A stretch of DNA of 64,000 nt from Artemisia argyi (GCA_030686995.1 CM060709.1:301335357-301399356); one strand, 5' to 3'. Numbered from the stretch's first letter, positions 1 through 11,910 are shown. The notes: a model not told the origin generated them from the letters alone. A program made the numbers and translations.

Positions 1-480
1 TAATGATTCTGCTGCTAAGGTCAAAGTGCTGCTGAGGATAAATACTGCTGACAGAATCTGCTGCTAATATGATAAGGATGTATACGGTTTAGATAAATAT
101 AGAATAGATTGTGTAAATATTATATTTATCTAGAATATACGTATCTTGTAGAGAAAGGTATTGTAAACCTAGTAGGACTCCTTAGTCTATAAAAGGAGGA
201 TCCTAGGGTTAGTTTATGTACGTGTTATTATTCACTTCAAGGTTGTAAAACCCTAGCATTGTTGAGTGCTCGTATTAATAATATTGAAGTGTTGAAAGAG
301 AATCATAATTCTTCTTAAGTTAAGCTTTTATATTCCGCGTATTAGCTTAAGTATTCATTCAAGTTAACTTCTATATAAGATCGTTTAAGCTCAACTGGGA
401 TCAACATGGGTGAAATCCCATATCTCAGCCTGTTACATAGGCGAAAGACACATAACAAGACACTACCTTTTCTCTAGTAT
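1..480 (+). mobile_element. Probable LTR fragment, Copia-like
   Basis: The stretch has the layout of the 3' part of an LTR. It opens with degenerate GCTGCTRA-type repeats, then has a TATA-like TATAAAAGG near 188, a leader, and a run ending near TGTTACA at about 435. The degenerate GCTGATAGCACC-type repeats at 22,957-23,190 look like the same kind of LTR. The left end lies outside the window and no target duplication or primer site could be tied to it, so the family is a guess. Confidence 0.35.
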
Positions 481-530
481 AAGAAATAAACCACTAACAC
501 ATTAAATAACATGACTACAATAGAACCAAA

Positions 531-878
531 CTACTTCCTAGCACGACCTTGGAGCTTTATATCATACATGTCATAAAAAGCATCCAATTGTCCCGGGAGA
601 TCATAGACTTGATCCGCATAGTTATCATAACCATAGTAATCTTCAAGCTCATGTCCACCACCCGTGAATGAGAGAAAATCCATGGGCTTTTCAAATAAAT
701 TCACAGACTCATCACATGTGTTAACAACCTCCTCATAATTATCAGAATCAACAATCTCTCCAACCTTAGAAAAAGGGTTAACTCTCTTAGTAGAAGAAAT
801 AGACAGAGAAAAAGAAGTGCTAGGCTTAGACGTGCCAACCTCCTTCTCTTTCAGCTCACTCACAATCGGTTCTTGCAA
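531..878 (-). CDS. Unrecognised 115-residue ORF, probably a TE-derived fragment
   Basis: An open frame of 115 codons on the minus strand from an ATG at 878. The product is acidic and rich in Ser, Asp and Tyr, with a Tyr/Asp cluster (EDYYGYDNYADQVYDLPGQL) at residues 79-98 and a basic end (QGRARK). No transmembrane segment or known catalytic motif is visible. I do not recognise the family. It lies just downstream of an LTR-like piece and has no visible promoter or flanking exons, so a leftover of a retroelement coding region is more likely than a host gene. Confidence 0.3.
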   Translation of the reverse strand: MQEPIVSELKEKEVGTSKPSTSFSLSISSTKRVNPFSKVGEIVDSDNYEEVVNTCDESVNLFEKPMDFLSFTGGGHELEDYYGYDNYADQVYDLPGQLDAFYDMYDIKLQGRARK

Positions 879-879
879 T

Positions 880-1743
880 GTATTACCAGTCTTTCAAGAT
901 ATACTACACTTGTAAGGGAAATGATATGTATGCAATATTTTGTTTTTACATATAAAAATAATTAGAAATGACTTTTACACACTTGCCTATCTTTATCGTC
1001 ATCCTCTTTCTTTCCTTTTACCCTAATCCTTTTCCTCTGTAAACTATTAAAATCGCCAGTAAGTTCATTTTATATCGAACTTACCACCCAAAAGAAGCTC
1101 ATTATACATGTATTCAGCTACTAAAAACTCATAAATATTTTTATTATATTTTTACCATACAATAAGATTTACATATCCGTTTGAAGCTTTCTTTCTCTTA
1201 TTTTCTTCAGCCTTAGTTTCTCTCTCAATAACTGAGTAAACACATAAGGGAGTAAAAGTTGGCTATTTTGAGAGTATCAGGTGATGGCACTAGATAATTA
1301 TACTCGTATTAATTTTTTATTCATAGGGATAAATTGTACTTGTAACTATATTTTGAATGGCATTTTTCAGCATTTAATCCTTCGAGCAAGTAAAATTGGA
1401 TAATTAGTAAGAACACACCAGAGGTGTTAAGTCATAACAACAAGTGTAACTTTATAATATTTTTATATGCTTCTATTTTTTTATTGACGATCAAATTCTG
1501 TAAAATTATGTTTTCTGTTCAAAAAATATAGTTCTATAGCTCACCTAATAAATTAGTAAACATTCACCAAGATAATTTCTAGTGTACTGAGGTTTCTAGG
1601 ATCAAAAACAAGAAAATATAACGGGAAAAATTGGAGGAAAACCATGCGGGTTTTAATCTCTTTTCAACTTACTTTTATGTATGCAAATAAAAACACAATA
1701 TGTATATATCATTTCTCTACTCATAAACCTTGGCACGATATAA
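880..1743. other. AT-rich intergenic DNA, no gene seen
   Basis: About 860 bp of AT-rich sequence with stop codons in all frames. I see no splice-flanked exon, no RNA gene and no clear repeat end in it. Confidence 0.5.
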
Positions 1744-1746
1744 TAA

Positions 1747-2068
1747 GGGTCCGTTTGGTTTGTAGGTGGGTTTAGAATTTAGATTTGGATTAGGATTTAG
1801 ATTTGAATTTGATATAAGAGAGAGAATTTTTTTTAATTGATGTTATAATTATATTGTATTTAAATATTATTATTTTTAATATAAATAATAAAGTAATGTG
1901 AGTGTAAAAAAGTGGACCCCATAGGTTTTGGATAAAACCCACCAAGTGGGTAAGGAATGGGAAAATGATTATCACGTGGGTTTTGATAAATGCAATTTAG
2001 CAACCAAACAACAATTATCAATCCAAATCTAATCCGTACAGTGCCACACCCTCCAACCAAACGCCACC
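1747..2068. mobile_element. Tourist-like MITE (PIF/Harbinger type), TSD TAA
   Basis: The left end GGGTCCGTTTGGTTTG and the inverted right end GGTGGCGTTTGGTTGG match at 12 of 16 positions, and the 322-bp element is flanked by TAA on both sides (1744-1746 and 2069-2071). Short size, a 3-bp TWA target duplication and this terminal motif are the hallmarks of Tourist-like elements. It has no transposase; the small open frames inside are chance. Confidence 0.8.
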
Positions 2069-2590
2069 TAAGTGTTTCCAAAATAATTCAAATGTTACAT
2101 ATTCGCAAATTTATTCAAACACTTTTGCTTTTATAAAATGGAAATATTCAAAAATTTATTAAACCACTTAGTATTTTAGTGAACAAGCCATTGATTCTTA
2201 TAATATATTTCTTGATCTTGATCATAATAACAACTACTAAATAAAAATAAAATCTACAAATGAAATATGTGTATCTAGCTATCATTTAAATTTAAAAAAA
2301 AAATGTCTGTTCTAAGTATATGATAATCTACATGCGACAAAAACATGATGAGTATAAGAATTTAAAAGTTACACATATTACTATATTATATGTGAACTGA
2401 TAAGAAAAATTCATTTGCTTACTCTTATTCCGGTGCTTACTGAGAGACAAATCTCCACGATCTATTTAGCTTGATCTAATAGTGGGGATTAAACCTAAGA
2501 TTTAATATGATTAATTTAATTCTCCCAAGTATATAAAGCCTTTTTTCTTCTTCTTTTCCATTCGCTTCATTTTTTTCACATAGTTACTGT

Positions 2591-2941
2591 GTGTTTTCCT
2601 CCCAACCTACTCGCACCCCTTCCCTAAAAAAACTAGTTATTCCAATCAATTATTATAGTTTGATCATCACCATCTGGATCACCATCACCATTCCAATCAC
2701 CATCACCTTTCCGATCACCATCACCGTTTCGATCATCATTTCATCATCACCTCCTGTTCATTATCATCCTTTTTTTATGTCTTCTTTTGATTTGAATGAA
2801 CCGTTTGTTTCAGAAACTGATTTGATTGATATTGTTGTGGTTGATAATGTTGTTGATCGGTTGTTAATTATGTGGATTAAGTTGTTTAACATCCCTTTTA
2901 ATCAAGTTGCACGCCAAGTGTTTGATGAAATGTGTGAGTGA
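2591..2941 (+). CDS. Short ORF in the left arm of the Mutator-like element
   Basis: 116 codons inside the left inverted repeat. The first half is a low-complexity Ile/Thr/Pro stretch produced by GATCACCATCACC-type repeats (about 2,655-2,760). The second half begins MSSFDLNEPFVSET, which recalls the start of some FAR1/MULE-type proteins, but no transposase domain follows. A truncated transposase start is possible. It may equally be a chance frame in terminal DNA, since the matching right arm does not keep an obvious frame. Confidence 0.25.
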   Translation: MFSSQPTRTPSLKKLVIPINYYSLIITIWITITIPITITFPITITVSIIISSSPPVHYHPFFMSSFDLNEPFVSETDLIDIVVVDNVVDRLLIMWIKLFNIPFNQVARQVFDEMCE

Positions 2942-3142
2942 AAGTTATTTGATAATCTTGTTATCTCCTGTAATTTTGCTTATTAATTAAGTTGTTAGTT
3001 TAATTTTTGTTTTTAATTGCATTCGAATGCAATATTTATGTCTGGTTGCTATTTTGAATCTGCTCTCTATCATATGTGTAGTATCACTAGTGATATCTGA
3101 AGTTGATGATATTATAATTTTGTTGTTTTATGTACTTCTCAA

Positions 3143-3866
3143 GATACAACCATTGGATGCAGTATAAGCTTTCATGTTTTGGCCAATGCTTATAATGGTG
3201 GGCATGGAAGTTTGAATTATGGAAATAAATTAGCTAACCGAAGTTCATGGCATTCAGCTCCTGTCTGGCTTGAAACTGAAGATGCAGTCGGTAATGTTTT
3301 TCTTATAAAACTTAGTGCTTGTTAAGATAGGTTCTATTAATGTTTGCGGTGTATGAATGCTTTAACTTTGTCAAGATCACAGCAAATATTTATTCTGAAA
3401 TACGTGGTGAAGCTTGTGATCATGCACGTTTACGCAATTTATACTTTTTAACATTGGACTAAATTTTCTCTCAGATTGATGCTGCAAAACCTGTTGGAAA
3501 AGTTTTTGAACCCTTCAAGGCCCCTTTCACCCTATTGGACAAGGTAAAACAATTTATGATATCTTTAGTGCCTAGTAAAAAGCTTTTGGTTGTTATGCTT
3601 GTGGAGGTCGTTGCCTAGGTGTTATCTACCTTTACATCTTCGGTCTCGTCTTGAATGGTAAAACTTGATTGTTCTAATATGCACCTATCTTTGTGAGTTC
3701 AGTTTCTAAGAGGATATTTAGTGTACAGTTGGCTAAGATTTTAATGCTCTTTGTCGTAATGTGGCAGTTATTACACAATGGTTGACATCAATCTTTGTTT
3801 TTGAAGGCTGAAATTGAGAGGGAATCAGGAGGGTATAAAAGAGTTGCAAATAAACAAAATGCTTGA
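3143..3866 (+). pseudogene. Captured exon-like fragments inside the Mutator-like element
   Basis: Three blocks look like host exons. Block a (about 3,143-3,290) is open for nearly 50 codons, contains ANRSSWHSAPVWLETEDAV and ends at a GTAATG donor. Block b (3,475-3,543) has a TCAG acceptor and an AAG/GTAAAA donor; it reads AAKPVGKVFEPFKAPFTLLD. Block c (3,807-3,866) has an AAG acceptor, is in phase with b, and ends in TGA after ERESGGYKRVANKQ. Blocks a and b are not in phase. Exon pieces with intact splice sites inside a transposase-free Mutator-like element fit a Pack-MULE. I do not recognise the parent gene. Confidence 0.45.
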
Positions 3867-4355
3867 TTTGAATTGTAGTTTTGTAGTATCACTTGTGATA
3901 TTTTGTTTTTTTATAAGTTTTAATGTATACTGGTTAAACTTTATTATATTTTATGTATAGTATCACTTGTGATATTTCATTGTTATTGTTTTATATTCAT
4001 AGTAAAAGGTTTTTTTTTTCTTTTTTTTCCAGTTGTGATGATACCGTATTTACTGTGTGTTTACCTTTGTTTACAGTTTCTAATAGTGTGAAAACATCTA
4101 AGTCGTTTAATCATCATGATTTTATTGACACTCCTGGGGGATAAGTTTTTTAGGTTCCTAGAGTTTCTGCTAGTGTGATACCAGTTTTCTCTAGGCATTG
4201 TCCCGGGGTGCGGTGACCTCTAGAGATGGTGGGCTCGGAGATGGTGTTCCTAGAGGCGGCTCTGTTGAAGGTGGATCTACTATAGTCAAGGTTTAATTTT
4301 ACCTTTTTTTTAGTTTCTTTTGTTTGATGTATAAATTGTGATTCATAACTTTTCA

Positions 4356-4360
<5 letters not shown>

Positions 4361-4393
<33 letters not shown>

Positions 4394-4404
4394 AAAAAAA
4401 AAGA
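4361..4404. repeat. Poly(A) tract inside the Mutator-like element
   Basis: An adenine run broken by two guanines, within the element interior. It could be the trace of a captured or inserted retrotranscript, but no other sign of one was seen. Confidence 0.8.
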
Positions 4405-4962
4405 ACCTTAATAGTTTGGAATATTTTTTTATGAGGATTTTTTTATTCATACAGTTTTTGTATCTGGTATCACTTGTGATATTCTGTTAAAAATGATACA
4501 ACACTTTGTTTTGATTTTGATGTTTAAATCACTTGTGATATTATGTTAAAAATGATGCAACACTTAGGTTTGATTTTGATGTTTATATCACTTGTGATAT
4601 TCTGTTACATTTGATGCAACACTTTTTTTGATTTTTAGATTATGTAAAGTTTTTTATTTTATTAGTTTTGTTTCTTGTTTTTATACATATTTGGTATATG
4701 TAATTGACAATGTTATATCTCTTGTGATATGAAATATTTTATTGTAAGGCAAAATGTTTTATTTTAGCTAAGAGTAATATAACATGTGATAAAGGAATAA
4801 AATGCTAAATTAATACTTATCCATACAAATGATCGTACAAGTCGCTTAGTCATTCCCAAAAGTAGTACAAACTCCGGCACCATGCAATGTGGCTCGGGAC
4901 CTTCTTAGGTAACCCCAAACTTACATAGCATTTCTAAGCTAAGCAGCATAAGAAAATTACTA

Positions 4963-5159
4963 CTCCCTCCGTCCCATTTAAAGTGTCCACAATGGAATCT
5001 TTGCATGTCCCATTTAAAGTGTCCACTTGTACCTTCTAACCAATAAGATGAGAGTTTAGTGGGTAAAAGTAATATTTGATTGGTGGAGAGTTTAGTTAGT
5101 GGAATCTCCTAAAACTTTGTGCATTATAAAAGTGGACACTTTAAATGGGACGGAGGTAG
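4963..5159. mobile_element. Stowaway MITE (Tc1/mariner type), TSD TA
   Basis: CTCCCTCCGTCCCATTTAAA at the left end is repeated in inverse at the right end with few changes, and a TA lies on each side (4961-4962 and 5160-5161). The 197-bp length, the CTCCCTCCGTCCC terminus and the TA duplication are diagnostic of Stowaway. It is nested in the Mutator-like element, so it arrived later. A second AGTGTCCAC block near 5,015 is an internal copy. Confidence 0.95.
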
Positions 5160-7326
5160 TATGTGTTTACAAACATGAAATTAAACATAACTCATTGGCG
5201 ATTGCTTCCTCCTTCGCCTGCTCCTTTTTCAGTCATCTTTGTTCCATCTATCATTCTCTTTATCCAGTCATCTTGGTTTTTCGTAGCAATCTTGTTTGCA
5301 TAATCAGACATCTTTTTTTTTTTTCATTTACTTGTTGTAGACTTATCTTTGCTGCAGTTCTTCATAAAGATCCATATGGGTCATCATGTACAACCCACAA
5401 TATGTCTTTTCATCTTTTGTCTTCCATTTCATTTTTAAGACTGTTGGATTTATATTGTCTCTCATGATTTGTCCTACTTTTGGATGTCTGTATACCGTCA
5501 GGTGCCTCGCAGGCATGTCCTTCTGGAAAGATTAATAGGTCACGATAATTAGAGACCAATATATCCTCATTTATAACTTGTGATATTATATTGCACTTAA
5601 AAAAATATGCAACATGTTGTTTAGCTTTTGGAGGAACCTATGATATCTTGATATCATAAATGATATCACAGCAGATATACTGCCAATAAACAATCATTTT
5701 GTACTTTTATATCACAAGTGATATACTAGTGTCCACATTCACAATTTAGTCTCTTATGAGTCATTTCTACTTTTATATCACAGGTGATATACTAGTGACA
5801 ACATTCAAAATTTTAGTCTTTCATGTTAAAACACTCATTTCCACAAATTAAATAATAAGCAATATTACACTATAATGAACAGCTTATTAGTAACTTAAAC
5901 ACAATTATCATCAACCAAAAGCACATAAAATAGGAAAATTATAATATCAACTTCAAATATCACTGTTGATACTACACATATGATAAAGAGCATATTTAAA
6001 ACATTAATCAGACATAAAAACATCATTCAAATGCAGTTAAAAACAAAATTCAATCAACAACTTAATTAATACGCAAAATTACATGATCAGATAACGTGAT
6101 TATCAAATATTTTTCACTCACACATTTCAAACACTTGGTGTGCATCCATCTATACAAAACTTGTTATACCAGTCCTATGTATCATTCTTTGCTGCAAAAG
6201 TAACCTACATATTTACTTCTTTTTATTTTAACAAATATATCTTTTGGATCTCTCTACTCTTAAACAGTATGTAGAGAGGTGAATGCCGTGGTAAAATTTA
6301 TGCGCAGATCATAACATCTCAACAAAGGTGAAGAAGATCCTCCTCATGTTTAAAACAATACTACTTTAAATTAAAAATTAAAATCAAAGGATATTCGTGT
6401 TTTCATTGACAAAAAAATCAGACATAATTTACTTACTTTAATTGAGATCAGAAGCATTAATTCACCGATAACCTAATTTTCACTGGATCTCAATTGGTTC
6501 ATTTTGAATCGTTGTTTTCCCGTATTCATGTTTGTAGGCGTCGATTCTTTCATTTTTTGTGTTCTTTATGTGATTTGTAAAGTTAATCACGGTTAGTTTT
6601 TTATTTAATGGCTAGGGTTTGAATATTGATAAAGAGAGAAAGTGAGGTGAAGTGTGTAGGACTTGGGGGAAAGTGGAATAATGATAGTTATGATGTAATT
6701 TACACATTTAGTCCCTCAGTTTTTTAAATATTTACACTATTAGTCCCTCCGTATTTTTTTTCTTCTTAATTTTTGTTCATTTGATCCAATGGTCAGGATG
6801 TGTCCATTAGTATGTAGTGATTTGTGAGTATGCAAAATAAAGTGACTCGTGAACTGATATGCTTAAGTTTAAATGGTTAATATAAAGAATCATCAATTTC
6901 GTCAACATATATATTTCTTTGAAAACTAATTAAAGCATGTCACTCATTCATTAATTTTATATCGACCGTTGGTTTTATATTATGATCATTTTTGCAGAGA
7001 ATTCTTGATTTATATTGAAAATAATTAATATATACAAAACAAATGAATCAGTGTTAAACCTCTAATATAATAAGAGTTATTTGCATCAACTTTAATATCT
7101 ACTTAAATTGTAATATCACGCCAATGCAGAAGATAACAAATCGAAAACAAAACAAGGGACAATTTAATTTCCTCATAATTCAAAGATAGTTTATTTATAG
7201 CAATATGTAAAACTCCAAAACTTGATTCGTCGTCATATGTTGCAATGACAATATTAAGTAATACGAATTATATTGCTATTATATGTTATTGTTCCAAACC
7301 ACTTTACTCACGAGAATGCTATATTG

Positions 7327-8081
7327 CTAATTGGTTTTTTTTCCTTTGTCCTTACTCTCAACAACTCCAGACTCAACATTTAGACTAGAGCATGTGGAAG
7401 CACAAGATTCATTCATTAGAAGGTCTTCTTCCATTTTCTCGCGTGGACAACGACCCAGTCTGCAAGAATTCACATTCCTACAAAATCCTCATTAACAAAT
7501 TAATTAGCTAGTTTTAATATAAAATGCAGATACATAAGATAAAAATGAGTGATTTATAATACCGTTTGCAAATGGTGCAACGCTCAATCTTATGGAGAAC
7601 ACGAGGTAGTATTATGTTCTCGAAGACAAGAGGTAGAGGAGCATACACAGAATCCCCAATCCGCATTTTTTCTGTAATGAGAAAAGAAATAGTAAAGATT
7701 GATTATATCTGTATGTATATCGCACAACATCATGCCAAAAACCCTAACTGAAATTAATTGTTTCATTTACCTTTTATTCAATAAGAACTTAAATGTCATT
7801 TACAATAATTGACGGGAAGCTACAATTGCAATGCAACATAAAGAATAAAAACGAGAATCACAAGAAAATACTAAGAAAAAAAAATTGATTCAAGCTATGA
7901 AAATAATTTAAAAAGCCCCTCAAAACAAAACAAGATGACTCTATAAAATACACCAAAAACCTGAAACAACATGAAAGCACGAAAAAAATATACCCCTCAA
8001 ACGTTTTTGTGATTTCTTTATATCTGGTCTTAGAGAATAAAGGTCCAGATAGTTCTCACCATCATTTCGTGCGTTCTCCAT
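7327..8081 (-). CDS. Small three-exon Cys-rich protein, copy X
   Basis: I assembled this gene by hand from splice signals. Exon 1 is 7,994-8,081 (88 nt, ATG at 8,081), exon 2 is 7,563-7,671 (109 nt) and exon 3 is 7,327-7,477 (151 nt, stop TAG). Both introns are GT-AG (322 and 85 nt). The joined frame is open for 115 residues. It starts MENARNDGENYLDLYSL, has MRIGDSVYAPLPLVF in exon 2, then a CTIC-x6-C-x4-C cluster across the exon 2/3 junction that could bind one metal, and an acidic tail. Gene, frame and both intron positions are shared with the paralogue at 36,311-37,080. A consensus acceptor (TTGCAG/GTAATGG) lies just before the ATG, so an upstream exon probably exists and the true protein may be longer. 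I do not recognise the family. Confidence 0.6.
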
Positions 8082-8089
8082 TACCTGCA

Positions 8090-9225
8090 ACAAATTCAAT
8101 TAGAACTTCATTAGATTAAAACTTCATATAAGATATATCTATTAGAAAAGTTTAAATTAAGCATTTTTTAAGGTGTGACACCTAAAACTATACTAATATT
8201 GGATGGTTGAAATAGAAGGATTGATGGTTGAAATACAAGGATTGTGCTTGTATATAAAGGCTAAAAAGCCGTGAATTTACACTTGGTTGGTGTGTGACAT
8301 AATCATTTTACATATTTTTCATTAAATTCTTATTCAACAATAAAATTTATAACTCTCACCTTTAATTAATTCTTTTTGACAAAATTATGATTTAGTCCAT
8401 ATCCGATAAAGGTATTAATTTTGATGTCCTTACAAAAATTATTGTTATCTCCTATTATTGAATAGTCATTATAACAAATAGATTATATGTGATTTTTGAG
8501 ACTCGGTTATTAAATGTTAATACCTTGAATACCTAATTTAAATTTGAACCAAGTGTGAACAAAAGAAAAAATGACTTAAACATACATTGATAAAAGAATA
8601 ATAAAAATACTAAATCCACTATTGATGTTTAATTAATATGTTTGGCAATGAATGAAATTCATTATTATCATTAAACTTCAAATGCAAATATGATTTTTTT
8701 CTACTTATGTCGATGTCATTTTAGACTTGAATTTTCCATTGTATAATTTGATACTTGTCTATACTGTATTTATTACTAAAACTCACTTTACAAATTACAT
8801 ATTTACAAAATTGAAGTGTTTTATTAGGGTTATAGCAAAGTAGTTGTTATCATCGTGTTGTGACGACATTAATCTATATAGCTGTATTTTTGTAGGTACA
8901 TCTGAAATGTGTAGTTGTAGCTTCTTCTCACTCTTCTTATTTTAATATTTCCTCTTATTTGATCCTACCTTTCTAGTTGTATAAGTTAAAGTAATTGTCA
9001 AATATAAATAAAGGAAGAACTACATAAAATACGTAATGAATACTAATATTTATTTGATAGTAGAGTTTGGTTCAACAAGATCAACAAAAAAAACAAAGAT
9101 AAAATGAAACAATAATAAACTCTCATACTTCAATTAATCCAAAAAAAATAAATAAATAAATAAAAAGTTCGTTTACATCCTCTTTTATCAAAGTTTTATA
9201 TCTAACAAGTGTTGATCGTTAAGTA
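8090..9225. other. AT-rich DNA upstream of the copy-X gene
   Basis: 8,090-8,320 aligns with 37,090-37,310 and includes a TATATAAAGG motif. About 8,320-9,590 has no counterpart in copy Y: it is either an insertion of about 1.27 kb here or a deletion there. I see no gene and no clear element ends for the whole block. Confidence 0.5.
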
Positions 9226-9497
9226 TAGGGATGAACACGATACCGGTCCCGTACTGATCCCGTACCAAATTAGTGGTACCGATTTTTTCTCGAGTATAAA
9301 TTAGTGGTACTGATACCATACCGAACGGGATTTGGATACCGGTACCGGAAAATCGAGTTTTCCCCTTTTTTCCAGGAATTTCCCGATTTTGTACCAAATT
9401 AGTGGTCTCGATTCGTAGTCCCGGTACCGTACCGTATATCGAAAATCGGTACGGTTTCGATATGGTTCCGAGATTCGGGTCGAAATGCTCATCCCTA
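9226..9497. mobile_element. MITE with TAGGGATGA termini, hAT-like
   Basis: TAGGGATGA at the left end is matched by TCATCCCTA at the right. The flanking octamers (GTTAAGTA and TTTAAATA) match at 6 of 8 positions, suggesting an old 8-bp duplication. The inside is full of short palindromic GGTACCGGTACC and CGGTACGG-type motifs, unlike the AT-rich surroundings. The overlapping open frames are by-products of these repeats. It lies in the block that copy Y lacks. Confidence 0.6.
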
Positions 9498-9499
9498 TT

Positions 9500-10725
9500 T
9501 AAATAAACTAATTGCACCAATGTTGAGAATAAAATCATCTCTTGTTATAAACACACTTTAATATGCATTCGACAAAAAAAATGAACTTTTCTTTCTTCTG
9601 TGTGTTGAAATTTATGTCATGAAAAATCATACTTGATTTGTAAAATTACATGTGATTTATAATTTGAAAAGTCACGTGTGATTTTTGAAATCACAAGTTA
9701 ATGTGAATTGAACTTTAAAGCTCGCATAGCAAATTACATGTAATTTCTAATTTTGTAATATTCAATAGCAATAAAAGAAAAAAAAAATGTTAAAAGTATA
9801 TATCAAAGCGCTCGTCTATTGATAGATACAAAATTCATCATGATAGTGTATTTTTTAAGCTTAGCGGTTACCATTTACAAGATAGTCTTTTTTTTAAAAA
9901 AAATGAGAAACATTTTTCTTATGAAAAGATTTTTAAAAAAATGGATTTATCAATTGAATCTTTAATTTTTTTTTTTTTATTAATTTCTATTAAACGTACA
10001 CCCTTTGATAGTATGGGATATGTTAAATCTGATAAACTTGCAAAATCCATATCTATATTACTTTTACAAAAAGTGTATTTCTTTCTTGAAACTTTGGAAA
10101 AGTGTATTTCTTTCTTGAAACTTTGACTTCTTGAAAATATTATGCCTTAAATTTTAATATAGTTTGCCTGAAATACTTTTAAGTATCTTTTAAACTTGAC
10201 TACTTTTCACAAAATAGTCAACTTAAATTATATCTTTTTCTGATCAATTCTAATTTCAACAACTTTACAAAAATAAACGCTATATTAATTTAAAAAAACA
10301 CATGCTTTGCCTCAAGCGTTAAATTAGAATCACAATTTCGCAAGTATAATTATTTGTCATTATACACCATCGCTTTGCACGGTTATACGTTTAGTTTAGC
10401 AAAAGTGTAAAAGAACTTTAAGGCACAAGATCAAATACCCGCATCTAAACCAATTATATTTTTTTGTATCAATGGGTCATAAGCATATATTAAGTCAAAA
10501 ATGATTTATGTATTCAAGATAGTTATGCTACTAAATAAAAATCATCTCACATGTTTTATATATTATAAAAGTCAATGTATAGAAAAAAAATAACTGTTTT
10601 ACATATAGACAAAAAATAAAAATAAATAAAAATCAAATAAAATAAAAACCTTGTAAAACAAAAAAAAATGGATTTATTATTATAAAAGTCAATGTATTCT
10701 ATTAACCTTACTATTGTTGCCGGTT
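9500..10725. other. AT-rich DNA of copy X; no gene seen
   Basis: From 9,597 the sequence aligns with 37,325-38,150. It includes a cluster of AAATCACATGTGATTT-like near-palindromes (9,620-9,730, matching 37,335-37,465). Nothing coding was recognised. The similarity to copy Y stops near 10,700, where the Helitron-type insertion begins. Confidence 0.5.
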
Positions 10726-11058
10726 AGTCCTATTTATATGGGGACACCTGGCGTCTTCTCAACCGTTCGATCTCCCAACTATTAATCCTGACCGTCTTAA
10801 TTCAACTTTGAATATTAGCCATCAGATTCATCTCACATGATCTCAACCATTGGATCTATAGAAACTGAAAAAAACTGCCTGACTTCTCATGCACACTTTA
10901 TCAAACTGCAGTTACACACACGGTTACAACTTCTCTTTCTCTTTAACTTCTATCATATCATCTCTTTATCATATTTCTCTCTCACAATCCATTATATATG
11001 TATTTATTTCCCGTGCAATACGACGCCGTTTTTGTCGTTGATTTCCCGCCAATTTTTT

Positions 11059-11313
11059 GGCCCAAACCCTGGCCCACTTTGCTAGCCCAATCCGTCTGTT
11101 CAGCCAGATCCAGTTTCGCTATTATACATCCTGAAGCTTCTACATATTCCCATATCCCAAAACCACCCACTGTGTTTTCCGGTCTCTCTATCTTTGTGTG
11201 TTCGGTGGTGTGACGGTGGCTTGGTATCAAGTCGTGCGGTGGATGAGAATAATAAGAGGCTTCTCCGATTTGAGCTTAACCTTTGTCAGTTTCAAAGATA
11301 TCAAACCCTAAAT
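11059..11313 (+). promoter_or_regulatory. Site II and telo-box promoter motifs
   Basis: GGCCCA occurs at 11,059 and 11,071, AGCCCA at 11,084, AAACCCT at 11,064 and AAACCCTAA at 11,303. In plants this combination marks promoters of ribosomal-protein, translation and snoRNA genes. A leader follows, with an ATG at 11,334 whose short frame meets a possible donor (AAAG/GTATAATC) after nine codons. This supports a transcribed locus running into the repeated RNA-like units at 11.8-13.1 kb. Confidence 0.5.
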
Positions 11314-11519
11314 CACAAAAGAGGCAAAACCTATGGATCATCTCTTTCACCAAATTAAAGGTATAATCTTGCTTAATCACGTAAAGGGTCATGTTTATTT
11401 AACCTTTGCCGACGTTTTATTGCCTTAGGGTTCGTTTGCATTAAACAAATAGCAGGTAGATGTAAGTTTTAGAGTTGAATGCTTATCGGGTAAAGAAAAA
11501 ATGTAACTTTTTTTTTTAT

Positions 11520-11554
<35 letters not shown>

Positions 11555-11764
11555 TTTTGTATTTTAAGGTTTATAGTATTCACTAAGCATGGTTTGATAC
11601 AGCTTTGACTTTAAAAGTTCAAAGATTGTGATTTTTAATTGCAAATTTACTATGATTTAGTCTTAAGTATGACACCACGTCTGTGTTTGTGTTATGAATA
11701 CTTACTATGCGATTCGTTTTGTTACTAAAGTTTTCTTAAGTTTTAGTGATTTTAAGCCATGAGG

Positions 11765-11910
11765 CTATTGACTGTTGATGCTTGCATCATGATTTCAGAG
11801 TCATATCATGGGCCTTAAATGAGCATTTTGCTTGCACCCGCATCTTGGCCATGCATCCACACTTCCAATGTGAGTTAGCAGCCACATGTTGAACATATGT
11901 TGTTTATGGG
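11765..11910 (+). ncRNA. Structured-RNA-like unit 1 (divergent)
   Basis: This carries the divergent core GCATCTTGGCCATGCATCC, with a hairpin CACA-loop-TGTG in the place where other units have theirs, followed by AGCAGCCACATG. C and D motifs are not clear, so it is probably a decayed member of the series. Confidence 0.25.

Larger units (their letters stand above)
2402..6848. mobile_element. Mutator-like element with long terminal inverted repeats, 10-bp TSD
   Basis: The ten bases GTGAACTGAT occur at 2392-2401 and 6849-6858. The left end AAGAAAAATTCATTTGCTTAC and the inverted right end GAGTCACTTTATTTTGCATAC belong to the same family as the two ends of the element at 42,638-45,289. The inverted repeats are long: 2,930-3,130 matches the complement of about 5,930-6,140 almost base for base, so each arm is roughly 0.7 kb. 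The similar sequence at 35,790-35,830 lacks the element, which supports the borders. A 9-10-bp duplication and long TIRs indicate the Mutator superfamily. No transposase was found; the interior holds exon-like fragments, about a dozen ATATCAC-NN-GTGATAT motifs, a poly(A) tract and a nested Stowaway MITE. Confidence 0.85.
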
